This document shows, piece by piece, positions 23,856 through 33,300 of a stretch of 64,000 nt of DNA. The stretch's first letter is position 1; each line of letters opens with the position of its first letter. The stretch comes from an uncultured Latescibacterota bacterium. Its GTDB lineage: Bacteria > Latescibacterota > UBA2968. Below the pieces are notes generated by a model. That model saw only the letters and a program-made list of their open reading frames with translations. It had not been told where the DNA came from and made no database searches. The stretch spans positions 1,845,339 to 1,909,338 of the forward strand of contig OX638329.1 in NCBI GenBank assembly GCA_951812755.1, in the 5' to 3' direction. The position numbers and the translations under genes are program-made.

Positions 23856-24806
23856 ATGTCCAGAATTAACGTCAGTCTTGCCCGCCGCGAAAATCGCCGG
23901 CAGAATGTATTTGGTGCGCTCGATCTCATTCGCGATGATGTGGTTCCCAAACTCGCCGAGCAGGTGATGCTCAAACCCAATTTTCTTTCGTCTAAAAATC
24001 AACTGGCGTCTTCTCATCCCGATGCGATACGAGGGGCTATTGATTTTTTGCTCACTACGCCCAATCCACCGGATGAAATCCTTATAGCCGAGGGAGGTAA
24101 CGAAGATATTCCGGGAGAGGCTTTTGACAATTTTGGGTATCACGCTTTGAAAGAAGAATACGATGTTCCCATTCGACTTATTGATCTCAATTCCGAGACC
24201 CGATGGGAAACTGTGCCGATTCTCCTCGACGACCGAACGGAATACCAGGTGCATATGCCCAAAACCGTGCTCGAATGCCCCTGCACGATTTCAATGGCGG
24301 TTGCCAAAACCCACGATGTTACAGTTGTTACGCTCGCGCTCAAGAATATGATTATGGGAACGATTCGCAAAGAGGACCGCGTTAAAATGCACGGGTTTCC
24401 CTCGCATCCAGAGCGCCAGCGTCCCAATGAGTCCAAGCGCCTCAATGTCAATCTCATTCGGCTCGCCAAATATCTGGCACCGGATATCGGCGTGATCGAT
24501 GGTACTGTCGGTTTGCAGGGCAATGGCCCCGGGGGGACGGATTCGGTTGATCTGGGCGTTGCTGCAGCGAGTGTGGATGTTTTTGCTGTGGATGCGGTTA
24601 TGACCAGTGTTATGGGTTTTGAACCCGCTAAGCAAGGGCTTCTCTATTATGCCAATCAACTCGGCATTGGTGTGACTGATCTCAACAATATCAATATTCT
24701 CGGAACTGCTATCGAAGATGTCGCCACGGCGTTTAAGCCACACAAGTGGATCGAAGAACAACGCCAGTGGCACGAACCAAATGCCATGGCCGATATTTTT
24801 GCGTAA
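23856..24806 (+). CDS. DUF362 family protein
   Basis: The 316-residue protein matches the DUF362 pattern: a conserved VMLKPNFLSS followed by HPDAIRGAIDFLL, AEGGNEDIPG, ISMAVAKTHDVTVVTLALKN with MIMGTI, and GVIDGTVGLQGNGPGG. No ferredoxin cysteine cluster is present. DUF362 proteins are of uncertain function, and some are linked to radical or metal-cofactor chemistry. A GGAG site lies 8 bases before the ATG. The stop is close to the TTG start of the glycosyltransferase gene, consistent with one transcript. Confidence 0.8.
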   Translation: MSRINVSLARRENRRQNVFGALDLIRDDVVPKLAEQVMLKPNFLSSKNQLASSHPDAIRGAIDFLLTTPNPPDEILIAEGGNEDIPGEAFDNFGYHALKEEYDVPIRLIDLNSETRWETVPILLDDRTEYQVHMPKTVLECPCTISMAVAKTHDVTVVTLALKNMIMGTIRKEDRVKMHGFPSHPERQRPNESKRLNVNLIRLAKYLAPDIGVIDGTVGLQGNGPGGTDSVDLGVAAASVDVFAVDAVMTSVMGFEPAKQGLLYYANQLGIGVTDLNNINILGTAIEDVATAFKPHKWIEEQRQWHEPNAMADIFA

Positions 24807-24823
24807 TAGTACAGGAGCTTTTC

Positions 24824-25894
24824 TTGCCTACTATTGTTCTCATTGGGGGCGGTACCGCAGGGCATGTTACGCCCAATATTGCGCTGTTGCCCGCTTTGCG
24901 CGATGCGGGATACGATGTGCATTATATCGGTACGCGGGACGGTATTGAGCAAGAACTGATCGCACGGGAGGGCATTCCTTATTATGCGGTTCCCGCAGGC
25001 AAACTCCGCCGCTATCTGGACTGGCAGAATTTTACCGATCTGGCCCGCATCAAGTTGGGGTTTCTCAAGTCGCTGTTGCTTCTCGTTCGTATCAGACCCG
25101 ATATCATTTTTAGCAAGGGGGGATTTGTCACGCCGCCCATTATCTGGGCTGCGTGGTTGTTGGGCATTCCCGTTGTGTGTCACGAATCAGATCTCACGCC
25201 GGGGTTGGCCAATAAGCTCTCTCTTCCGTTTGCAAAGCGCGTTTGCTATGCTTTTGCCGAGACAGCCAAATATTTGCCCGCTGGCAAAGCGGTTCACACG
25301 GGTATTCCGGTTCGGGCAGAACTCGCAAATGGCGATGCTCAAAAAGGGCGTGATTTGTGCGCTTTTGCGTCCGAGAAACCCGTTATTCTCATCATGGGGG
25401 GTAGCCTGGGATCGCGTGCGATTAACGCGGCGGTTCGCGCTGCACTTCCCGATTTGCTTGTCGATTACCAGATTTGCCACCTGTGCGGGCAGGGCAATCT
25501 CGATTTGGCTCTCGACCAGACCGAAGGCTACGCGCAGTTTGAATATGTCGCGGATGACTTGCCCCATCTTTTTGCGGCGGCCGATTTTGTTGTTTCTCGC
25601 GCAGGTGCTACCGCGCTCTTTGAACTTCTCTCGCTCCAAAAACCCGCGCTTTTGATTCCCCTTTCTCTGCAAGCCAGTCGCGGAGATCAGATCGAGAATG
25701 CCGAAGCTTTTCGAAATGCCGGTTATAGCCTCGTCCTCTCAGAAGAGGGGCTTACGCCCGACAGGCTTTGCAAGGCTATCCGCGATCTGCGCGATCAGTG
25801 TGATGCGCTCCGTCGATCTATGTCCGATTGGCGCAGGCGCGACGCTGTTGCGGAGATCCTTTTAATCCTCGCCGATTGTCTGAATAAGAATTGA
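24824..25894 (+). CDS. murG: MurG-type UDP-GlcNAc transferase
   Basis: I place the start at TTG 24824-24826, 7 bases after CAGGAG. An upstream ATG would lie inside the DUF362 gene. The resulting 356-residue length fits MurG. Motifs in order: VLIGGGTAGHVTPNIALLPA, FSKGGFVTPP, CHESDLTPGLANK, IMGGSLGSRAIN and the acceptor/UDP signature SRAGATALFELLSLQKPALL. MurG adds GlcNAc to lipid I at the cytoplasmic membrane to make lipid II. It lies outside a dcw cluster, so it may be a second or specialised copy. Confidence 0.85.
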   Translation: MPTIVLIGGGTAGHVTPNIALLPALRDAGYDVHYIGTRDGIEQELIAREGIPYYAVPAGKLRRYLDWQNFTDLARIKLGFLKSLLLLVRIRPDIIFSKGGFVTPPIIWAAWLLGIPVVCHESDLTPGLANKLSLPFAKRVCYAFAETAKYLPAGKAVHTGIPVRAELANGDAQKGRDLCAFASEKPVILIMGGSLGSRAINAAVRAALPDLLVDYQICHLCGQGNLDLALDQTEGYAQFEYVADDLPHLFAAADFVVSRAGATALFELLSLQKPALLIPLSLQASRGDQIENAEAFRNAGYSLVLSEEGLTPDRLCKAIRDLRDQCDALRRSMSDWRRRDAVAEILLILADCLNKN

Positions 25895-25899
25895 GTACT

Positions 25900-27870
25900 A
25901 TGGCACAAGGAACACATCCATCTGCTGAACCCACTCGGTTTGTAACAGAAGCCGTTACGCTGAAGTCCATTTTGGTGGGCATTGTGGTTGTGCTGCTATC
26001 CGAAGCCTATATCACATGGGGTATGTTGCATCTGGCTTCTCGTATGAATAAGTCCTATCTGCCGATGGGGCTGTTTTTTGTATATGTGGTTCTGGTGTTG
26101 GTAAATATCGCGTTTGATCGGGCAAAGAGCAAGTGGGCACTTTCTCAGGCCGAGTTGCAGGTTGTGCTCGGTATGGGATTGATTGGGGCGTTTTTTCCAT
26201 TTTTTGGTCTGGCGAGTTTTTTGCCCACGGTGATTGCGGCGCCTTTTTATCTGGATACGCCGGAGAATGGATGGCGCGAGCTTTTGCACGAGCATATTCC
26301 AAGCTGGATTGTTTTGCACAATGAAGATGGGGCAGCAACGCTGTTTTACGAGGGTCTTGCCCCGCATCAGCCGATTCCGTGGGGTGCATGGGTGGTGCCA
26401 CTTTTCTGGTGGGGGTCTTTGATTTGTGCTATTGGTTGGTTGACGTTGTGTATCATGGTGATTTTGCGTAAGCAGTGGGTGGAAAATGAGCGGTTGGAAT
26501 ATCCGCTGATGAATGTGAGCATTAAGATGGCTGCCGGGTCAGATGATGCGGAGGGCATCGCGCATATGGTTCGGCAGCGTGGGTTTAAAATTGGCTGTTT
26601 TCTGGGTGCTATAGCTGTTTTGTGGAATATTGTGACGTTTTTTTATCCTTTGATACCGCGATTGCCCACAACGCCAAATGCCGCCAGTTGGTTGCGCTGG
26701 ATGGAAGGCGCGCCGACGTTCTGGGTGCAGATAAGTATTTATATTATTGGCTTTGCCTATTTTGCGCGTGTGGAGGCTCTGTTCAGTTTTTGGGTGTTTT
26801 TTGTTTTGACGGGTATTGAGATGTCTGTGTTTGACCGTCTCGGAGTGGGGTCTTCTGTTGGGCAGGGAGGGCTGGAGGCGGTTCGGTCTCAGAGTTTTGG
26901 CGCGTTTGTGATGATTGTGCTGGTGAGTTTGTGGATGTCGCGTGGGCATTTAAGGTCTGTTTTTCGGAAGGCATTGAGGGGGGATGAGGAGGTCGATGAT
27001 TCGCGGGAGGTTTTGTCTTATCGCACGGCGGTGTTTGGACTGGCAATAGGGTTGCTTTATGTGGGTGGGTGGTTGCATCTGGCGGGTATGGAATTGAAGG
27101 TGCTGGTGCTTTATATGTTTTTTGCGCTGGCTGCTTATATTGGTCTGTCGCGAATTGTGGCTGAGATGGGGTTGCCTTATGCGAATATCTCGGATACGGC
27201 ACTGAATTTCGCGCCTATTTATATTTTGGGGTCGCGTGCGATTTCCGCACCTTCTATGGTGAGTCAGGGTTTTATCTACGCGCTTTTTGCCACGACGCGC
27301 GGGTTCCTCGGTCCGCCCCTGGCACAGACGCTGAAGCTGACGAGTGGGTTGAAGTTTCGGCGCAATCGGTTGATTGGTGCGATTGCGATTGCAGTGATGC
27401 TGGGATTCGTGGGATCTATTGGCGATACGGTTTACACCTCCTATCGGCACGGTGGATATAATCTGGGGGGGTTGACGAGGGTGACGGGTGTTCGGAACAA
27501 TTATCAAAAAGCTGTAACCTGGATCCGCAATCCCCAACCGCCGGATTGGGATAGGCTCACGTTTGCCGGTTCCGGTATGGCGATTGTGTTGTTGTTGACT
27601 TTTTTGCGCTATAACTTTATCTGGTGGCCTTTGCCCGCTGTTGGTCTGGCGCTGCAAGGTATGTATATGGCGCGCCGTCTGGTGTTTCCGGTTTTTATGG
27701 TGTGGGTCTATAAGTCGCTTATTCTAAAGTTTGGTGGTGTTGCAATGTACCGCAGGGGGCAGCCGTTTTTTATTGGCTTGATGGTGGGCTATGCTTTTGC
27801 GGTGTTTTTTTCGACTTTGATCGATCATATCTATTTCTTTGGGCAAGGCCATGTGGTGCATGATTTTTGA
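25900..27870 (+). CDS. Large polytopic membrane protein (DUF6785/DUF6784-like)
   Basis: The 656-residue protein has about 14 hydrophobic segments (ILVGIVVVLLSEAYITWGML, LPMGLFFVYVVLVLVNIAF, FWWGSLICAIGWLTLCIMVI). It has short conserved loops such as ALSQAELQVVLGMGL, NERLEYPLMNVSI and MGLPYANISDTALNFAP. The layout resembles OPT-like transporters and the DUF6785 family of planctomycete-type genomes. The start is either this ATG or a TTG at 25891 that overlaps the murG stop by 4 bases. The function is unknown; transport is inference from topology. Confidence 0.7.
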   Translation: MAQGTHPSAEPTRFVTEAVTLKSILVGIVVVLLSEAYITWGMLHLASRMNKSYLPMGLFFVYVVLVLVNIAFDRAKSKWALSQAELQVVLGMGLIGAFFPFFGLASFLPTVIAAPFYLDTPENGWRELLHEHIPSWIVLHNEDGAATLFYEGLAPHQPIPWGAWVVPLFWWGSLICAIGWLTLCIMVILRKQWVENERLEYPLMNVSIKMAAGSDDAEGIAHMVRQRGFKIGCFLGAIAVLWNIVTFFYPLIPRLPTTPNAASWLRWMEGAPTFWVQISIYIIGFAYFARVEALFSFWVFFVLTGIEMSVFDRLGVGSSVGQGGLEAVRSQSFGAFVMIVLVSLWMSRGHLRSVFRKALRGDEEVDDSREVLSYRTAVFGLAIGLLYVGGWLHLAGMELKVLVLYMFFALAAYIGLSRIVAEMGLPYANISDTALNFAPIYILGSRAISAPSMVSQGFIYALFATTRGFLGPPLAQTLKLTSGLKFRRNRLIGAIAIAVMLGFVGSIGDTVYTSYRHGGYNLGGLTRVTGVRNNYQKAVTWIRNPQPPDWDRLTFAGSGMAIVLLLTFLRYNFIWWPLPAVGLALQGMYMARRLVFPVFMVWVYKSLILKFGGVAMYRRGQPFFIGLMVGYAFAVFFSTLIDHIYFFGQGHVVHDF

Positions 27871-27905
27871 GGGCAAGCAATTTCTACAACCGATAGGAGC
27901 GTACA

Positions 27906-28802
27906 ATGGGAAAGAAACGGATTAACAGATGTATCGAGCTTCTCGATCAGGGCGAGTATCTCTATTATACGGGTGCTGGCCCTCTTACGTATGAGAATGG
28001 GAAGAAGCAGGCAAAGACGTGGGCGGATTTTTTAATGGTGGATTACGAGCACAGTCCGTTTGATGTGGTTGGTCTTCGCGCGTTTATGCAAGGGCTGGTG
28101 GATGGCGGTCCCACAAATTCGGGGCATCGCACGCCGACTGTGTTTGCGACGTTGCCGTCCAATTGTCGCACTGTGCAGGAGGTTCGCGCCAATGCGTGGC
28201 AGATCAGGCATGTTTTGAGTTCGGGGGTGCATGGTATTTTGCATACGCATGCGAGGCAGGCCGATGCGGTGAGGGCGTTTGTCGAGGAGTGCAGGTATCC
28301 CTTCCAGACGGCCGGGCTGGATCGTGGGCTGGTGCAGGGTCAGCGCGGGGCGGGTGGTCAGGGATATGCCGCGGGTATCTGGGGGCTTAAAGGACCGGAG
28401 TACACGCAGGTAGCCGATCCATGGCCGCTGAATCCAGATGGCGAGTTGATGCTGGGGCTTAAAATTGAGGACAGGGAGTGCGTTGCGAATGCCGAGTATA
28501 TATGCAAGGTGCCGGGGCTGGCATTCGCGGAGTGGGGTCCGGGAGATATGGGCATGTCCTACGGTTTTGCCGATGCACACGATCCGCCTTATCCGCCGGT
28601 TATGGAGGAGGCTCGAAGTATTGTGAAGGGTGCGTGTGATGATAATGGGATTCATTTTTTGTGTTCGTGGAAGGATTCCTCGAAGAGTGCGGAGGAAAAT
28701 ATCCGGTTTTTGATGGATTGGGGCGTCAGGATTCTCTCTGGCGGGGGAGAAGATCAGGCGAAGATTGGTCGCGCAATTTCAGGTAGAAAGATGCCTGTGT
28801 GA
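27906..28802 (+). CDS. HpcH/HpaI aldolase-citrate lyase family protein
   Basis: The 298-residue protein has the HpcH/HpaI TIM-barrel layout: WADFLMVDYEHSPFDVVGLR (metal-site region), VFATLPSNCRTVQEVRANAW, LSSGVHGILHTHARQ in place of the usual Gly-Ile/Glu pattern, and KIEDRECVANAEYICKVPGL with the conserved Glu ligand. The family splits or forms 2-keto-3-deoxy acids with divalent metal. An AGGAG site precedes the ATG by 7 bases. The last 45 bases of the gene are present again, diverged, at 34926-34972 beyond the inserted defence genes. Confidence 0.8.
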   Translation: MGKKRINRCIELLDQGEYLYYTGAGPLTYENGKKQAKTWADFLMVDYEHSPFDVVGLRAFMQGLVDGGPTNSGHRTPTVFATLPSNCRTVQEVRANAWQIRHVLSSGVHGILHTHARQADAVRAFVEECRYPFQTAGLDRGLVQGQRGAGGQGYAAGIWGLKGPEYTQVADPWPLNPDGELMLGLKIEDRECVANAEYICKVPGLAFAEWGPGDMGMSYGFADAHDPPYPPVMEEARSIVKGACDDNGIHFLCSWKDSSKSAEENIRFLMDWGVRILSGGGEDQAKIGRAISGRKMPV

Positions 28803-28896
28803 GAGGGGAGAGGTCAATGGGAAAGAGCTGAAAGAGGACGCAGGAGTGGTCTTTCAAATCAGTTTGTTTATTAACTTAATCCAGAAGATTTTGATT

Positions 28897-28928
28897 GTCA
28901 TTGCGGCATGATTTTAGCCGCAATCCAG
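28897..28928 (+). repeat. Dispersed hairpin repeat, short form (copy b1)
   Basis: ATTGCGGC and GCCGCAAT form a perfect 8-bp inverted repeat, followed by CCAG. Confidence 0.75.
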
Positions 28929-28937
28929 TGGTTTTGG

Positions 28938-28995
28938 TTGTCATTGTGGCATGGTGTTGAGCCGCCGCGCGCAAGCACAGTGCCAGTAATCCAGT
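28938..28995 (+). repeat. Dispersed hairpin repeat, long form (copy b2)
   Basis: It has GTCATTGTGGCATGGTGTTG, then GCCGCC, an internal GCGCAAGCACAGTGCCAG segment and the AATCCAGT end, as in the other long copies. Its AATCCAGTCTATC tail matches copy c at 35060. Confidence 0.75.
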
Positions 28996-29060
28996 CTATC
29001 AAAATAAAAAATGTTAGCTAACTTTTTGGGGATTATACACCAAAAGGCCGGAGAATTTTT

Positions 29061-30188
29061 GTGTCTGGTTTACTCATCCAACATGCCAGATGGCAAGGGG
29101 CACTCGTTACGCCAGATGACACATGGCTTGAAGGCGGAGCAAAATGTGGTTGCATCTGCATAGGTTGTGATGAACCGCTCGTCCTGCGACGAGGAGAAAA
29201 AAAGCGGTGGCACTTTGCTCACCATGCAGAAACTTCCTGTGGTGGAGAAACCTATATCCACAAAGTAGTTAAAGCATGGATCGCTGAAAAACTGATCGGC
29301 CAGGTTATTCCATTATCAGCACATCCCGAATTAGATAGTCCTCAAGAATTTTGTGTTGAAGAGGGATGGCAAGAGGAGCACAGTAAGGAGACTGATAGAA
29401 TATATGACGTGGTTCTCGAAGGTATGTTTCTATACGAAAAAACCGAACAAGAGAAGCGGGGACGCCTCATATTTGAGGTGTATTACAGCAATGCAAAAGA
29501 TGATGAATTTAAGTTACAAACGCAAAAAGAAGGGAGTTATATCCTTGAGGTCAATGCGAAGGAATTTTATGGGGATGGACGAGAAAATCTTACCGTAGAA
29601 AGGCTCGTAAAAAATAGTGATTGGATATGGTTTACGGAAAATCAGAAACTTTGGGGATATAATTCAAGCAAAGATGTGCGTGAGATTGTAAGAGATTGGA
29701 TCGCTAAAGAAATTTGGATCAATGAAGAAATAATGGACGAGCCTGTGCATTCTAAAGAAAAACAGGATCCTATAAGGAGAGGACCATTTTACCGCCAATT
29801 TCCTTTTGGAGAAGAAAATGATCATATAATGGATGGGCCATTTAAGGAATGTGGTGTTGGATTCTATAATGGGTACTTTGAAAGAGAGGTTCCTTTTTAT
29901 TTTTATGGAGAAAAGTGCTGGCGAAATAGATGTAGCCAGAAAACTGGTAGAATATATGACATTGTTTTTCAAGGTTGTTTTGTAGGCATATTTGCCAAAA
30001 ATAGTAAGAGAGGGCATTTGATATTTCAGTTGGTAGATCACTTTAATGCACATGATGATGATTTTAAGCTACAAATACGAAAAGCAAAGTTTTGTGTTCT
30101 TGAAGTCGATATACATAGGTTCTTTGGGGATGGATTGAAACCTCCTACTGCTGAGAGGCTCATGGCAAATAGCCGGTGGGTATGGTGA
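29061..30188 (+). CDS. CoiA-like protein with duplicated nuclease-like domain
   Basis: The GTG start at 29061 follows GGAG by 6 bases. The 375-residue protein begins with the CoiA-type zinc ribbon (CICIGCDEPLVLRRG, then RWHFAHH). Two related domains follow: RIYDVVLEG...LIFEVYYSNAKDDEFKLQ at about 112-170, and RIYDIVFQG...LIFQLVDHFNAHDDDFKLQ at about 297-355. The first keeps Asp and Glu expected for a PD-(D/E)XK-like core, while the second has Gln for Glu and looks inactive. CoiA-like proteins act on DNA in transformation. The gene is AT-rich compared with its neighbours, suggesting transfer. Confidence 0.6.
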   Translation: MSGLLIQHARWQGALVTPDDTWLEGGAKCGCICIGCDEPLVLRRGEKKRWHFAHHAETSCGGETYIHKVVKAWIAEKLIGQVIPLSAHPELDSPQEFCVEEGWQEEHSKETDRIYDVVLEGMFLYEKTEQEKRGRLIFEVYYSNAKDDEFKLQTQKEGSYILEVNAKEFYGDGRENLTVERLVKNSDWIWFTENQKLWGYNSSKDVREIVRDWIAKEIWINEEIMDEPVHSKEKQDPIRRGPFYRQFPFGEENDHIMDGPFKECGVGFYNGYFEREVPFYFYGEKCWRNRCSQKTGRIYDIVFQGCFVGIFAKNSKRGHLIFQLVDHFNAHDDDFKLQIRKAKFCVLEVDIHRFFGDGLKPPTAERLMANSRWVW

Positions 30189-30370
30189 TAGACGAACAAG
30201 ACAAATTTAAAAAGGACAATTCGGCTGTTTAGTAGTGCCTTAATTTTTTTAAGGACCAATGAGTTTCAAGAACGAATATGTCAGAGATTAAGGGAAACTT
30301 GCTTGGCGACATTTATCAGGGCAAACTACCTCGTTTCTGCCGTCGCCATGATTGATAGTTTGAGGAATAT

Positions 30371-33300
30371 ATGACACAAGCTGGTGGGCCCGCTGCGATA
30401 AACGGATTTCTTTATCAGATCCTCCATCATATTGAATGGGTAGCCGATGTTAGCTTGAAGGAAGCCGATCAAGAGGTAGAGAACGCTCTTCTTGTACTGG
30501 AGCCACGAAATGGTGGCGACGCACGGATGGAGGCACCTGACCACTATCTCGTCGAACAGTATAAGACGCGGGCCAACGCCCCTTGGTCACTTACTGACAT
30601 GGAAACTATCCTGCGTGATCTTCGCAAGGCTGTGCCGTCTTCACTGCCCGGGAATGCCCACTATCGCTTTGTGACTGATGGGCGTGCTGCCGAAAGATTA
30701 GGAGAGTTCAAGGCTTTCTTGGACGCATTAAAGTCGGTAGAAGGGCCAGATTATCTGAATAATGACGAAAAGAGAAAATTCAAAAACGGGCTTACTGTAA
30801 CTGACCGGGAATTTTTCGACCATATAGTCAAGAAAACGCGAAGCGGTGATCCCCAATTGCATGCCAATGAACGCGCTGTTGTCTTCCACTTGCTTTCCCG
30901 CTTTGAAATGGAATTCTGTGTAACCGGTAGTAGCCTGATCGAAAAAATCGAGAAAGGCCTGCGTCCTTACGTCGCCAATCTTGGTGATGAGTGTAGGGTT
31001 CGACATGATTTGGTTGGTCGCCTGATGGATAGATTGAGCGAGGGGGTACTAAAGCTGGACTCTGCCGATCTTGATAGCTTGCTTCGAGAGGCCCACCTTA
31101 GTCCAGAACGGCTTCGTAAGCTTAAGAGGCTTTCGGAAACGATGGCTAAATTGAGTCGAGATCGTTTGGGCCGCATAGGATACCAGTCCGAGAAAGATGT
31201 GCGGGAGGTGCTGGCCTGGCCGGAGGCGAAGCCAGTATTGCTGATTACCGGTGAGAGTGGTGTGGGTAAGACATGGCAACTTGGCAAGTACTTAGAAGAG
31301 TGTGTGAAAGCGGGGCGGACTGCTACATTAGTACTTGGTGCTAAGACCACTGGAGACATTCTAACACAAGCGGCGTGTGATATCTGGCAAAGCGGTCTTG
31401 GTGAAACGTCTGAGAAGACGTTGATCGCCGTATCCAACTTCTTGAGTGAAATTGCCCCTAATATCCCTATTCCGTTGCTTACTGTTGCCGTTGACGACAT
31501 TCAAGAGGACGATGTCGCTCGCAGTCTCATCCGACAGGATTGGATAGATTGGGGTATGCGCCTGATATTAACCGTTCCGAATACGGTGGCCCGTGCGCTT
31601 GAACATACAGATAGCGAAATCATACATGTGCATCGTATCGATGACTTCTCCGATAACGAACTCGATGTACTACTCAAGCGACATGGGCAGCGATGGGCGG
31701 ATCTCCCGTCAGACCTGAAGAAGCTGTTGCGTAAACCCATCCTCGCGGGGATATACTTAGAACTTTCCTCTCAGGACATGCCGTGTAGTGAATATATGTC
31801 GTTTCAGGACGCGCCGTATAGCGAATATGAGATATTTGAAAAATACTGGCAGAAGATGGTAGCCAAGTGTCAACTCGGTGACGAAGGAATCGTAACGGTG
31901 CTCGCTGCCCATACGCATGAAGGTAAATCCTATCCACTTCTCCGATCAGAGTGGCGAGGGATCGGACTGAATGGTGAAAGTTTAGCGCGGCTCCAAGCTT
32001 CAGGCTGGCTGCGTAGCCTCGAAGACGGCGAGGTCGAATTTGTCCATGACCGTTTGCTCAATTGGGCAGTAGCAAAATCTCTTGCCCGGAAATTTCAACG
32101 TAAGGAACTGTCTATTGATGAACTTTGTGACACCTTAGTTGCCGAGAGCCACGGACATGAAGAGCGTCTCTTTCGACGGCTCGGCTATGTACCGATGGAT
32201 ACGTTTTGGTTATTGGCAGACGGGGCTACACACTCTAAGACACTCGGTAAACTCGTGGCAAAAATGGATAACTACATCTCGGAAGGCTACATTCATCGCC
32301 TGCCGACACTTGGGCAGCGATCTATTCCTATTCTTCTTGAGCTACTTAACAGGACTACCTCCGACTCGGATTGCAGTTACAAAGTCAGTCTGATTCGCAA
32401 AGCCTTTGTTAATCTCGCCCAGCAAGAAAAAATCGAGTTGGAGGAGATTACGGCATTATTGAACAAACCGGACCCACTTCAGCAGTCCGTGGCGATGGCC
32501 GTGCTTGACGCCGCGCCCGATCCTCGTCATCTTGATCGTTTATGGGACCTGCACCAACAATGTGCAGATGCACGGGATAACAACATAGATGGTTACAATA
32601 TAGCAGATTACCAGACCAGCTTTGCAGCCTTGCAAGCTGGGATCAAGCTGGATCCAGAGTGGCTCCGTAACCGCATCCTTGCTGCTGATAAGAATGGGGA
32701 AAGGGTTGTTGAACTTGGATATCTGCTGAGTGGGCTTGAGCATCCCGATGCCATCGCTATCTGGCAAGATACGTCCGATGTATTGATGTGTAAGCTTTTG
32801 CCAAATAAACCGCGGAGCCTTATCAATTGTATCGCACGTTTTGGAGATCGTGAGAAGATTGACTTTGTGATCGAACACCTGTCGTGTTCGGAAGATTTTG
32901 CGAGCTGGGCGGCTTTTAGGGCGTTGACAATTCTTGCTCCGCAGGAGGCAATTGATCGGCTTGTTGAGATTGAGGAAAGTGACCGGTATTTAACACGCAA
33001 TGAATGGCTTCCGCATCTTTTACGGGTTCATCCTGAACAGACACGCCAGAGAATTCTCGAACTCGCCCAATCTGATCCGAAGGGATACCGGCTAATTACC
33101 AACATTTTTTGGGAACGACCGAATGAACTGGATGAGACCATGCTGCGATTCGTACTTCGTACGCTTGAGACAGACCTGCTTGATATCAGGGAAGCCTTCA
33201 CAGAAGACCCCCCTATACTCTATCATCCGCTGGAATTCTTCAGTCGTATTTCCTGTCCGAAACTCCTAAAAATATTACAAATGGAGGCGGGCGGCGAATT

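Larger units (their letters stand above)
28758..29020 (+). repeat. Left flanking duplication of the defence-gene insertion
   Basis: The segment includes the 3' end of the aldolase gene, the downstream CTTTCAAAT stretch, hairpin repeats and AATCCAGTCTATC...ATGTTAGC. The aldolase tail is about 80% identical (37 of 46 bases) to 34926-34971, and the same order of elements reappears up to 35144. Confidence 0.7.

Noticed and set aside
30237-30253. Small palindrome CCTTAA-TTTTT-TTAAGG between the CoiA-like and STAND genes
   Set aside because: The stem is only six A/T-rich pairs with no T run after it, too weak to call a terminator.
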